Source of the DNA: Tenericutes bacterium MZ-XQ
GTDB taxonomy: Bacteria; Bacillota_I; Bacilli_A; Acholeplasmatales; Acholeplasmataceae
Assembly: GCA_002838205.1 (NCBI GenBank)
Contig: CP017950.1
Span: forward strand, 372,001 to 436,000
DNA: 64,000 nt
Direction of reading: 5' to 3'
Numbering within the stretch: the stretch's first letter is position 1; every line of letters starts with the position of its first letter. The notes beneath the pieces are model-generated. The model was not told where the DNA came from, searched no databases, and saw nothing but the letters and a program-made list of their open reading frames with translations. Below are positions 50,320 through 57,390 of the stretch, in pieces. Both the position numbers and the translations under genes were made by a program.

Positions 50320-51008
50320 TAATCAAATCTCCTTCTTGAACCTAATATAAGACACATCATCGAAAATCCTAAAATGATACTTATGCTTAACATGATTTGT
50401 AAGAAATCCTTAGATACAACTTGTTCAATACCATAAGCATACCAATATGTTGGTAAAACAATTGCATAATCTTTAATGGCTTGCGGTAACATCGATAATG
50501 GAAATGTCAATCCACCAACCAGTGCGATCACATTTGCGACGACACTATAAATGGAAATAGATGTTGAAAATCTTTTATATAATGTATGCCAAAAGAGTGC
50601 AAATGCTAATGAAAAGATTGAAAAAGCGAATATCATCAACATACCAAATCCAGTAAAGTAAAACGTTAAATCGTACACCATATGTGCGACGATCGCAAAC
50701 ATCAATATTTGCATAGCCATAATCATAAAATATGCTAGCAAATGACCACATAAGTAAGCCAAATGCGATATGGGTGATGCTGCAATTCTTATAATCGTTT
50801 TATACGAACGATCATCAATCATTTGTTTGGCTAAAAGTACAGAACTAAACAGCATAATCAATCCAAACAATCCGTATGCAATCTGTGGTGCTGTCGTATT
50901 TCCAGTTGATGGTATCAATAAGACAATCATCGGAAATATCGTAAGCACCACCAGCATGATTTTTTGTTTCCATAATCTCTTGAGTGCTAATCCATAGATC
51001 TCTTTCAT
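50319..51008 (-). CDS. ABC-2 type exporter permease, second subunit
   Basis: A 229-residue membrane protein with six spans in the ABC-2 pattern, including LLAKQMIDDRSYKTIIRIAASPISHLAY, a cytoplasmic loop typical of antibiotic exporters, and FPLSMLPQAIKDYAIVLPTYW before the final spans. Ends one base into the kinase start. It forms a heterodimer with the next permease upstream. Confidence 0.87.
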   Translation of the reverse strand: MKEIYGLALKRLWKQKIMLVVLTIFPMIVLLIPSTGNTTAPQIAYGLFGLIMLFSSVLLAKQMIDDRSYKTIIRIAASPISHLAYLCGHLLAYFMIMAMQILMFAIVAHMVYDLTFYFTGFGMLMIFAFSIFSLAFALFWHTLYKRFSTSISIYSVVANVIALVGGLTFPLSMLPQAIKDYAIVLPTYWYAYGIEQVVSKDFLQIMLSISIILGFSMMCLILGSRRRFD

Positions 51009-51740
51009 TTATAATACCTTCTTTAACGCTTTTTTCATCAATAATGCACAGATGATCGTTAGAAGGATCAGTAAACCAATCCCCATGAATGCTTCATTAT
51101 AATTTTGATTCATAAATCCATAAACACTTGTGTGTGTCCATGCAATTGGAGATCCGTATTCATTTAGAAAATCTGTCAATCTAGAAGATTTAAATGGAAT
51201 GAAATATCCACCTGCAAACATCGATACGATGATAAACCCAGTCATGATCGTTTGCACAACAGAAGCCTTCTTAAATACTAAGATTAAATACGTTCCAAGG
51301 AAATGCAATGTGATTGAAGCAATCATTAAAACTAATACAACAAATCCAAACATCGGTATTTGAATGTTATAAATCAGCCATATCGTCGCTAAAATGATAA
51401 ATGTTTGACAAAGGGATGTGATGATACTTCCAATCAAATTCATATATATGAATCGCATTTGCGATACAGGTGCAATCATTAATCTTGCTCGAAAGGGTTT
51501 AAAAAAGTCATGTTCGATACCCTCAAAAGCATAAGCTGTACCAAACCCTTGAAACATGATGATATAAACTAAACTAATATATAAGATCACGTCATTGCGT
51601 TCACTTGGGTCTGCTATACCCTGATTGATGAAAACCATCGCAATAATCATCACAATCGGTAATCCAATTAAGATGATATGCCCAATATAATCTCTTAGAA
51701 ATCTAAGTCCGTAAAACCTAATCATATAAAACACCACCAT
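51009..51740 (-). CDS. ABC-2 type exporter permease, first subunit
   Basis: A 243-residue membrane protein with six spans and the same layout as the following permease (EGIEHDFFKPFRARLMIAPVSQMRF loop, then the FIPFKSSRLTDFLNEYGSPIAWTH region). It overlaps the ATPase end by 23 bases and ends directly before the second permease. The two similar subunits fit a heterodimeric linearmycin/bacitracin-type exporter. Confidence 0.87.
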   Translation of the reverse strand: MVVFYMIRFYGLRFLRDYIGHIILIGLPIVMIIAMVFINQGIADPSERNDVILYISLVYIIMFQGFGTAYAFEGIEHDFFKPFRARLMIAPVSQMRFIYMNLIGSIITSLCQTFIILATIWLIYNIQIPMFGFVVLVLMIASITLHFLGTYLILVFKKASVVQTIMTGFIIVSMFAGGYFIPFKSSRLTDFLNEYGSPIAWTHTSVYGFMNQNYNEAFMGIGLLILLTIICALLMKKALKKVL

Positions 51741-52677
51741 CTCTTAAATGCTTACCTGTAAGCATTAAGAATACATCTTCTAAGTTTGGTTCATTGTGTT
51801 TAATATGAAGTACTGTTTCTTTAGAGACAATCTGTAAGATTTGATCTAAGATATTGACTGATGTTTCAATCATAATCTTATAGGTTTGATGCTCTAAATG
51901 GACATCTTTAACATCAGGCAATGCTTTGATTGACTTCACTGTTTCTTCTTCAGGATGTCTGACTTCAATGTCAATGATTTGATCTCCCTTCATCTTTGAG
52001 ATTAAATCTTTGACTGTGCCTTTCGCAATGATATGTCCTTGATCGATGATATAGACAAAATCACTGATTTGTTCGACTTCTTCGATATAATGTGATGTAT
52101 AGATTATAGATATATCTTTATCTTTTGCTAGTTTTTTAACAAACTCTAAGATATAATTTCTACTTTGTGGATCTATCCCTACAGTCGGTTCATCTAAAAT
52201 CACAAGCTCAGGATCATGAAGGAGTGCACATCCGATATTTAATCTTCTTTTCATTCCACCTGAGTATTTCTTAGGTATGACATGTAGTTTTTCGGTAATC
52301 CCAACAAGTTCAGCAACTTCATGAATCTTATCTTCTAATGCCCTACCTTTTAAGCCATAAAGACTTCCGAAAAATCTAAGGTTTTCATATGCACTTAAAT
52401 CTTCATATACAGTTACTTCTTGCGTAACTAAACCTATTTTTCTCTTAACATTTTTGTTTTTAGGTGTTTGTTTTTCACCAAAAACAAAAATCTCACCTTC
52501 ATCCAGTTCTAACAAACCAGAAATAATGTTGATGGCAGTCGTCTTACCTGCACCATTAGGACCAAGTAGTCCAACCACTTCACCCTTTTTAATCTCTAAA
52601 TTTAAATAATCTAGTGCCATGACTTCATCGCCATAACGTTTAATAACATCTTTCATTTTTACAATCATTTTGTTCAT
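51718..52677 (-). CDS. ABC exporter ATPase, antibiotic/peptide type
   Basis: A 319-residue ABC ATPase. Walker A GPNGAGKTT, signature YSGGMKRRLNIG and Walker B LVILDEPTVGID are intact, with a C-terminal extension found in drug-export ATPases. It is the first gene of the exporter plus two-component plus GNAT operon. The ATG at 52677 has no close Shine-Dalgarno. The only strong one (AAAGGGGA) is about 50 bases upstream, and a stable hairpin fills exactly the space between them. Confidence 0.9.
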   Translation of the reverse strand: MNKMIVKMKDVIKRYGDEVMALDYLNLEIKKGEVVGLLGPNGAGKTTAINIISGLLELDEGEIFVFGEKQTPKNKNVKRKIGLVTQEVTVYEDLSAYENLRFFGSLYGLKGRALEDKIHEVAELVGITEKLHVIPKKYSGGMKRRLNIGCALLHDPELVILDEPTVGIDPQSRNYILEFVKKLAKDKDISIIYTSHYIEEVEQISDFVYIIDQGHIIAKGTVKDLISKMKGDQIIDIEVRHPEEETVKSIKALPDVKDVHLEHQTYKIMIETSVNILDQILQIVSKETVLHIKHNEPNLEDVFLMLTGKHLRDGGVLYD

Positions 52678-52679
52678 GT

Positions 52680-52734
52680 AAGATTTAAACTGTATTAAGT
52701 TAGTACTTAAGACGGATTTAAATCTTTCCCCTTT
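52680..52734 (-). promoter_or_regulatory. Leader hairpin looping out the SD-to-start spacer
   Basis: Arms AAGATTTAAA (52680-52689) and TTTAAATCTT (52717-52726) pair perfectly over 10 bp; inside, TTAAGT/ACTTAA (52695-52700 with 52705-52710) closes a 4-base loop. In the mRNA the SD AAAGGGGA (52727-52734) ends next to one arm and the ATG starts three bases after the other. Folding would bring SD and ATG to a workable distance. The same inverted repeats could alternatively be DNA operators. Confidence 0.6.
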
Positions 52735-52905
52735 CTTTCTAATTTAATATAATAATAATGTACTGTGGATTTGTTTCATTTTTATATAGCTTAGACTATT
52801 TCGAGGTGACGCTTACCACGGTCTTTATTTTAATCAGCAATAGTTAGTTAGCGCAAGACGCTTTTTACATGATTATGAGATAAAGATTAGCTGGACTTAC
52901 CACAT

Positions 52906-52931
52906 GTACACATAATTTTAAGGAGGTGTAC
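52906..52931 (+). promoter_or_regulatory. Hairpin around the transposase ribosome site
   Basis: GTACAC (52906-52911) pairs with GTGTAC (52926-52931). The loop contains AAGGAG, and the SD's last G is in the stem. It may damp translation of the IS110 transposase. Confidence 0.5.
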
Positions 52932-52933
52932 TT

Positions 52934-54094
52934 ATGATCTATATCGGTATCGATATTTCAAAGTACAAGCACGACTGTTTCATCGCCACCGAAACAGTTG
53001 ATTATCAGTTCTCATTTGAGAACAGTCAGTCCGGGTTTAAAGAACTTTTAGAGCATTTTAAACCCTATGTGAAGCAAGAAATGATAATAGGCTTAGAGGC
53101 TACAGGTCATTATGGTGAAAATCTTAAGTCATTTCTTACCCTCCATGGCTATTCGTTCATGGAGATTAATCCTTTTCTAGTGAAGAAGTTTGGAGAAGCC
53201 CATTCACTAAGAAAAACAAAGACGGATAAGAAAGATGCTCAATTGATTTCAACTTATATGAGATCTGTAGACTACAAAGCCTATCATCATCAATCTTATC
53301 ATATAAGTGCTTTAAAATCACTGACTAGGTTACGATTTAAACTCATTTCTATACGGACAAAGCACTACAATATGATGACTAAGGTCTTAGATGTCATCTT
53401 TCCTGAATATAAGCCTTTTATGCGAGAACAAGGCTATAGTGGTACATCTTTGCACATTTTAAAACGTTTTTCTTCTCCAGATAAAATCGCTAAGATGACC
53501 GATAGTCATTTCGATAAACTTCGAAGACTATCAAAGGGTAAGTTCAATTATCCTAAGTTTGTGAAGCTGAAAGACCTCGCGAAATCAACCATTGGTGTCA
53601 CTCAAGATCATCAACTCTTTAAATTAAAGACCTCAATCTCATATGTTGAGAAACTTAACACTGATATCGAAGAAACTGAGAAACAAATCACTTCTTTAAT
53701 GGAACGGTATCCAACAAAGATTCAAACAATTATGGGTATTGGCATCATTTCAGCAGCTATTATTATATGTGAATACGGAGACATTCGGCTTTTCTCAAAT
53801 CCCTCTGAAATGTTATCCTATGCAGGTCTAGATTCAACCATCAAACAATCTGGCACCATGTCTTCTACAGGTAAACTTGTCAAACGCGGTAGTAAATATC
53901 TACGTTCTACGCTCGTTAATATTTGCCTGATGGTTATGACTCACAACCCTGTGTTCTATGATTATTACACCAAGAAGAAACAAGAGGGGAAACATCACCG
54001 TGTCGCACTTATTCATCTCGCCAAAAAACTGATTAGAGTGATTCATCATTTGGAAACTCATCATGAAGATTTTGATTCTTCTAAACTCAAATAA
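52934..54094 (+). CDS. IS110-family transposase (DEDD / Transposase_20)
   Basis: A 386-residue RNA-guided-type recombinase. The N-terminal RuvC-like DEDD domain has MIYIGIDISKYKHDCFI, IIGLEATGHYGENL and KTKTDKKDAQLIS. The C-terminal Transposase_20 domain has IMGIGIISAAIIICEYGDI, LSYAGLDSTIKQSGT and the serine/Arg-rich KRGSKYLRSTLVNIC, which contains the catalytic Ser of the family. Length is usual and the frame is intact, so it may be active. ATG follows AAGGAGGTGTACTT. Confidence 0.94.
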   Translation: MIYIGIDISKYKHDCFIATETVDYQFSFENSQSGFKELLEHFKPYVKQEMIIGLEATGHYGENLKSFLTLHGYSFMEINPFLVKKFGEAHSLRKTKTDKKDAQLISTYMRSVDYKAYHHQSYHISALKSLTRLRFKLISIRTKHYNMMTKVLDVIFPEYKPFMREQGYSGTSLHILKRFSSPDKIAKMTDSHFDKLRRLSKGKFNYPKFVKLKDLAKSTIGVTQDHQLFKLKTSISYVEKLNTDIEETEKQITSLMERYPTKIQTIMGIGIISAAIIICEYGDIRLFSNPSEMLSYAGLDSTIKQSGTMSSTGKLVKRGSKYLRSTLVNICLMVMTHNPVFYDYYTKKKQEGKHHRVALIHLAKKLIRVIHHLETHHEDFDSSKLK

Positions 54095-54146
54095 CTGATT
54101 ACTTAAACTGTGGCGGTTAAGTAAAAAGTCATCTGTAATATAAGCT

Positions 54147-54180
54147 AACCTCCATATTTTATCTGCTATAGGAGGTTTTT
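54147..54180 (+). ncRNA. Structured 3' region of IS110: candidate seek/bridge RNA or terminator
   Basis: Stem AACCTCC/GGAGGTT (54147-54153 with 54171-54177), 17-base loop, then TTTTT. Bridge/seek RNAs lie in the non-coding flanks of these elements, downstream of the gene in the IS1111 group. The same shape would also fit a simple terminator. RNA identity is inferred from family knowledge only. Confidence 0.35.
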
Positions 54181-54262
54181 ACAGTATGTCTAATAAAAGT
54201 ACTTGACTTTTAATAGTTAGTCACCTCGACACTATCATATCAAATCATAAACAATCGTCATA

Positions 54263-54284
54263 GTGACATTTGTCACATCTTTTT
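54263..54284 (+). terminator. Possible plus-strand terminator at the SDR gene end
   Basis: GTGAC-ATTT-GTCAC (54263-54276) is followed by ATCTTTTT on the plus strand. It could stop transcripts leaving the IS from running antisense into the SDR operon. The stem is short. Confidence 0.4.
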
Positions 54285-55064
54285 AGGTTTTTTTAAATTG
54301 TTTTGATATCTATCTGTCATCATACTCATAAATCGACCTAATCTTACAGGCATGAGATACATGAGCGCTACCATCACTCTATTTCTTTTAGTATATGTAA
54401 TGATTCTTTTTTTATGATGCATCCTTTTCGCTAATCTTTCACCAACAACTTTTGGATCAGCCATCATTTCCTTAGGCATACCTAAACCGCTTGCTGATTT
54501 GGTATGCGTTAATGGTGGATGAATCAGATGACATTTTATATTGGTATCTTTTAATTCAATATTTAAACACTTGGCAAGTGATTCTAATGCGCCTTTAGAT
54601 GAAGCATAAGGACTGATATTTTTAAAGCCCATAATGCCTACGCCAGAGCTTGTTAAAAAGATATGTCCTTGATGTCGTTGATTAAAATGAGGCAGTATAT
54701 GCTTAATCATATGGATTGCCCCAAAATAATTGATATCTAGCACTTCTTTCATTGTTTTGATATCAGTGTCCATGAAACTCTCAAATGTACACATACACGC
54801 ATTATGTATGGCATAATCGATATGTCCAAGAGTGTTTATTGCTTTTGCAATACTCGCTTTGACCATATCTTCATCTTTCATATCGCATATCGTATATGCG
54901 AGCGCTTCTTGATTATAGGTTTTAGATAAAATTTTAAGTTGATCGAGCTCGATATCTAAAACATAGACATGATGACCTTGTTTTAATAATGTATGAACCA
55001 TATGATAGCCAATACCTTGATTACCACCACTGATCAGTATCTTTAAAGGTTTATTTGATTTCAT
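54273..55064 (-). CDS. Short-chain dehydrogenase/reductase
   Basis: A 263-residue NAD(P)-dependent oxidoreductase with a Rossmann fold. The coenzyme motif is ISGGNQGIGYHMV (residues 11-23), the NAG-type motif appears as HNACM, and the catalytic triad is Ser in TSSGVGIMG with YASSK (Tyr and Lys) near residues 152-156. The C-terminal tail is basic (RYQNNLKKPKKM) and could touch the membrane. Substrate unknown. It follows the methyltransferase after one base, so both are one operon. Confidence 0.92.
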   Translation of the reverse strand: MKSNKPLKILISGGNQGIGYHMVHTLLKQGHHVYVLDIELDQLKILSKTYNQEALAYTICDMKDEDMVKASIAKAINTLGHIDYAIHNACMCTFESFMDTDIKTMKEVLDINYFGAIHMIKHILPHFNQRHQGHIFLTSSGVGIMGFKNISPYASSKGALESLAKCLNIELKDTNIKCHLIHPPLTHTKSASGLGMPKEMMADPKVVGERLAKRMHHKKRIITYTKRNRVMVALMYLMPVRLGRFMSMMTDRYQNNLKKPKKM

Positions 55065-55065
55065 C

Positions 55066-55722
55066 TTATTTCCTCTTTATCATAAATGATCGATTATATG
55101 TATCGTGTTTTGGATAATAGATTTTTCTATAATCGATGATATCACCATACATATTAAAAAACTCTTCCCATACTTCTGTTTTTTGATTAAGCAGTAATAA
55201 ACCATCATCGACTAAATCATTTTCAATGACTTTAATACCATATGACTCGTAGAGTCTAGGATCTATATAATCATTAAGTTTAATCCATATCAACCCGTTA
55301 GGTTTTAGAAGTCTTATAGCGCTGGTGAGTATATGATTGGTCTCAGCATAATCGGTATTGTCAATGATATTGGACAAGATAATTTTATCAAAGCTCTGAT
55401 CCTTAATTTGAGTTAACTGCTGAGCGTCGCCTTGAATAAAACTAAATCCTCTTTTACGTCCAGTTCTTCTTTTGCATAAACGAATCGCTTCTTCACTTAA
55501 ATCAATACCTGTAAGCTTTGAAGCTCCTCTTAATTTTGCGTAAATCAGCATAGATCCATTGCCACACCCAAAGTCTAAGACTACATCATTGGGTTTGATT
55601 AATTGATCCAACATGTCATCTAAATCTTTATTTCCAGTTGATTTGGTTTTCGGATAAACTGCTTCTTCACGTTTAAAAACATCATCCCAAAATAACTTTA
55701 TTTTTTCTTTTTTATTTTCCAT
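55066..55722 (-). CDS. SAM-dependent class I methyltransferase
   Basis: A 218-residue methyltransferase. Motif I VVLDFGCGNGSMLIYAKLRGA (SAM-binding glycine loop) is near residues 47-67, the acidic ribose contact is in GIDLSEEAI, and motif II-like FIQGDAQQL and IILSNIIDNTDY follow. The acceptor is unknown. It heads a two-gene operon with the SDR enzyme; the pair may modify the same small molecule. Confidence 0.88.
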   Translation of the reverse strand: MENKKEKIKLFWDDVFKREEAVYPKTKSTGNKDLDDMLDQLIKPNDVVLDFGCGNGSMLIYAKLRGASKLTGIDLSEEAIRLCKRRTGRKRGFSFIQGDAQQLTQIKDQSFDKIILSNIIDNTDYAETNHILTSAIRLLKPNGLIWIKLNDYIDPRLYESYGIKVIENDLVDDGLLLLNQKTEVWEEFFNMYGDIIDYRKIYYPKHDTYNRSFMIKRK

Positions 55723-55806
55723 TTGATAAACTCCTAATAGCGCTTATTCGTTAAGTTCATGATATCAATATTTAGTAAGTTAATCAATATGTTATAGATA
55801 AAAATG

Positions 55807-55836
55807 AAAAAAGCACTATATATATAGTACTTTTTG
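55807..55836. terminator. Bidirectional terminator
   Basis: A nearly perfect palindrome from AAAAAG to CTTTTT centred on TATATATA (one mismatch) lies just past the TIM-barrel gene stop at 55843. It can act on either strand. Confidence 0.8.
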
Positions 55837-55842
55837 AAAGTT

Positions 55843-56583
55843 TTAATTTAATATCATCTTAATTTGTTCTAATTGCTTTTTAACATCTGACTGATCAAAA
55901 GATTTAAAAACTAAATTGATATCTTTAAAACCTTTGATGATATTTAATGTTGATGTTTGTTTTAATAGATTGCCTTTTAAAATGCTTAAATGAGCATCAC
56001 TTTTTTGATCGTTTGAATGGATATAGACTGTATGAATATATGGCTTTATTTGTTCATAAAAAGCGTTTAAATCCATGGTTGCATATGCAAGTGCGTGACC
56101 CATGTCAAATGCAAGAGAAAAGCGTTTAGACGATATGCCATAATAGATATCAAGCATCATCTTTGGGTTATGCTCAAAGGTGTTACAAAGTGAGATGGTG
56201 ATATCTTTGGAATGTTTAATCATATGTTTCCAAAATGAGATGGATTTTTGTAAAAAATCATCATCATAAAACGAAACATTGATATTTGGAATGTAGTTCG
56301 AAAGAAAAATAATTTCTTTGGCTCCTAATCGGTGTGCCTCATGAATGGCATTTAGCACTTTACGTTTAACAATTTCAAATATATCTAAATCTTGGGTTGC
56401 TGGACTCATATCGATATAAGGTCCATCAACAATCAGTATTTGATTTGAGTTTAGATGAAAATCAGATACATGATTGATATTAGAGTTCATAAGCGTCTCT
56501 AGATTGATGACTTCCATTTGATTTAGATCAACGATCTTATGGTTTTGAATCAAAACCCCTTGTTTTATATCATGTCTTTTCAT
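55843..56583 (-). CDS. Sugar-phosphate isomerase/epimerase-like TIM barrel
   Basis: A protein of about 246 residues resembling the xylose-isomerase-like (AP_endonuc_2) TIM-barrel group. Typical segments are AHRLGAKEIIFLSNY, SLCNTFEHNPKMMLDIYY (metal-binding Glu), LAFDMGHALAYA (Asp/His) and HTVYIHSNDQKSDAHLSILKG (His/Asp near the end). The usual metal ligands appear present. Substrate unknown. The GTG at 56589 is too close to AGGAGA, so ATG 56583 (seven bases after AGGAG) is chosen. It follows the flavin reductase by 16-20 bases in one operon. Confidence 0.72.
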   Translation of the reverse strand: MKRHDIKQGVLIQNHKIVDLNQMEVINLETLMNSNINHVSDFHLNSNQILIVDGPYIDMSPATQDLDIFEIVKRKVLNAIHEAHRLGAKEIIFLSNYIPNINVSFYDDDFLQKSISFWKHMIKHSKDITISLCNTFEHNPKMMLDIYYGISSKRFSLAFDMGHALAYATMDLNAFYEQIKPYIHTVYIHSNDQKSDAHLSILKGNLLKQTSTLNIIKGFKDINLVFKSFDQSDVKKQLEQIKMILN

Positions 56584-56604
56584 AATCACTCTCCTAACGA
56601 TATT

Positions 56605-57252
56605 TTATTGACTCATTTGGTTTATGACATATCCCACATAATCTTTCATCCGATGTTCTACATACGATTCTTGATGAGAAATATCAGGAAAGATGTTATC
56701 TTTGTCCATTTTTATTGAGTGATCACTTTCTAATCCAAACGTGAGTCCATATGGATACGCTTTTGGATCAACAATCACTTTAAATCCTAAACCATTTAGA
56801 GTTTTTACCATAGGCTCATTAAGCATCGTTTGATAATGTTTTACTACATCAACACGATCTACAAGTCCACCGTGAGTAACAAGACCAATCTTTGCCTTTT
56901 GAAGAGGATGAACATAAGACGGATCTTTTAACCAAGATGCATAAAATATTTCGTTTAGTTTCTCTAAAAAAATCATCAGTTTTGATGGGAATGGTGCATA
57001 AAAAGGAATGACAAAAAAGATGAGATCTGGATGTTTGATATCTTCCAATAATTTTTTAAAAGATGAATCTACTTCACATGTTTTACTTTCCGCACACTTA
57101 CCACATAAGTGACATGGCTTTAATCCATAATCTTTGATGTTGATGATATCAACATCTTGATGTGTCAGTTTTTGGATGACTCTACCAATCTGTGTTGAGT
57201 TTGTTACAGCTTTACTCGTATTTTGTGAAAATGATATGACTGTCATTTGCAT
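56605..57252 (-). CDS. NADPH-dependent FMN reductase-like flavoprotein with Cys cluster
   Basis: A 215-residue flavodoxin-fold protein. The FMN phosphate loop is SFSQNTSKAVTNS (residues 7-19). After it comes the compact motif CHLCGKCAESKTC (near 48-60), CX2CX2CX5C, which matches iron-sulfur flavoproteins of anaerobes. The aromatic loop FVIPFYAPFPSKL (near 77-89) binds flavin or substrate. It may carry a 4Fe-4S cluster and pass electrons. First gene of a two-gene operon with the TIM-barrel protein. ATG with AAGGG upstream. Confidence 0.8.
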   Translation of the reverse strand: MQMTVISFSQNTSKAVTNSTQIGRVIQKLTHQDVDIINIKDYGLKPCHLCGKCAESKTCEVDSSFKKLLEDIKHPDLIFFVIPFYAPFPSKLMIFLEKLNEIFYASWLKDPSYVHPLQKAKIGLVTHGGLVDRVDVVKHYQTMLNEPMVKTLNGLGFKVIVDPKAYPYGLTFGLESDHSIKMDKDNIFPDISHQESYVEHRMKDYVGYVINQMSQ

Positions 57253-57347
57253 ATGTTTATATCCCTTTTCCTTTGATCGTTTTTATCTACTTTATTCTAG
57301 CATAAGTGTTCTAAAAAGGAAAGATGACCTCACACGTTTAAAAAAGG

Positions 57348-57380
57348 AAAAAACAAGTAGGTATGAATCTACTTGTTTTA
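57348..57380 (-). terminator. Terminator of the sugar-utilisation operon
   Basis: Stem AAAACAAGTAG/CTACTTGTTTT (57350-57360 with 57369-57379), 8-base loop, T run on the minus strand, about 12 bases past the GH31 stop. Confidence 0.88.
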
Positions 57381-57390
57381 GGAGGAGATG

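Larger units (their letters stand above)
52801..54229 (+). mobile_element. IS110-family insertion sequence
   Basis: A 1429-bp element bounded by the 10-bp inverted repeats TCGAGGTGAC (52801-52810) and GTCACCTCGA (54220-54229), with an intact DEDD transposase gene. Exact ends are uncertain because IS110 members have no classical ends or duplications; IS1111-type members have subterminal repeats like these. The direct repeat AATAGTTAGT (52839-52848 and 54212-54221) lies near both ends. Flanking non-coding parts of about 130 bases each are structured, as expected for bridge/seek RNA regions. It lies upstream of the exporter operon. Confidence 0.82.

Noticed and set aside
54263-54276. GTGACATTTGTCAC as a regulator binding site
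   Set aside because: It lies at the 3' end of the SDR gene beside a T run on the plus strand, so a terminator is the simpler reading.
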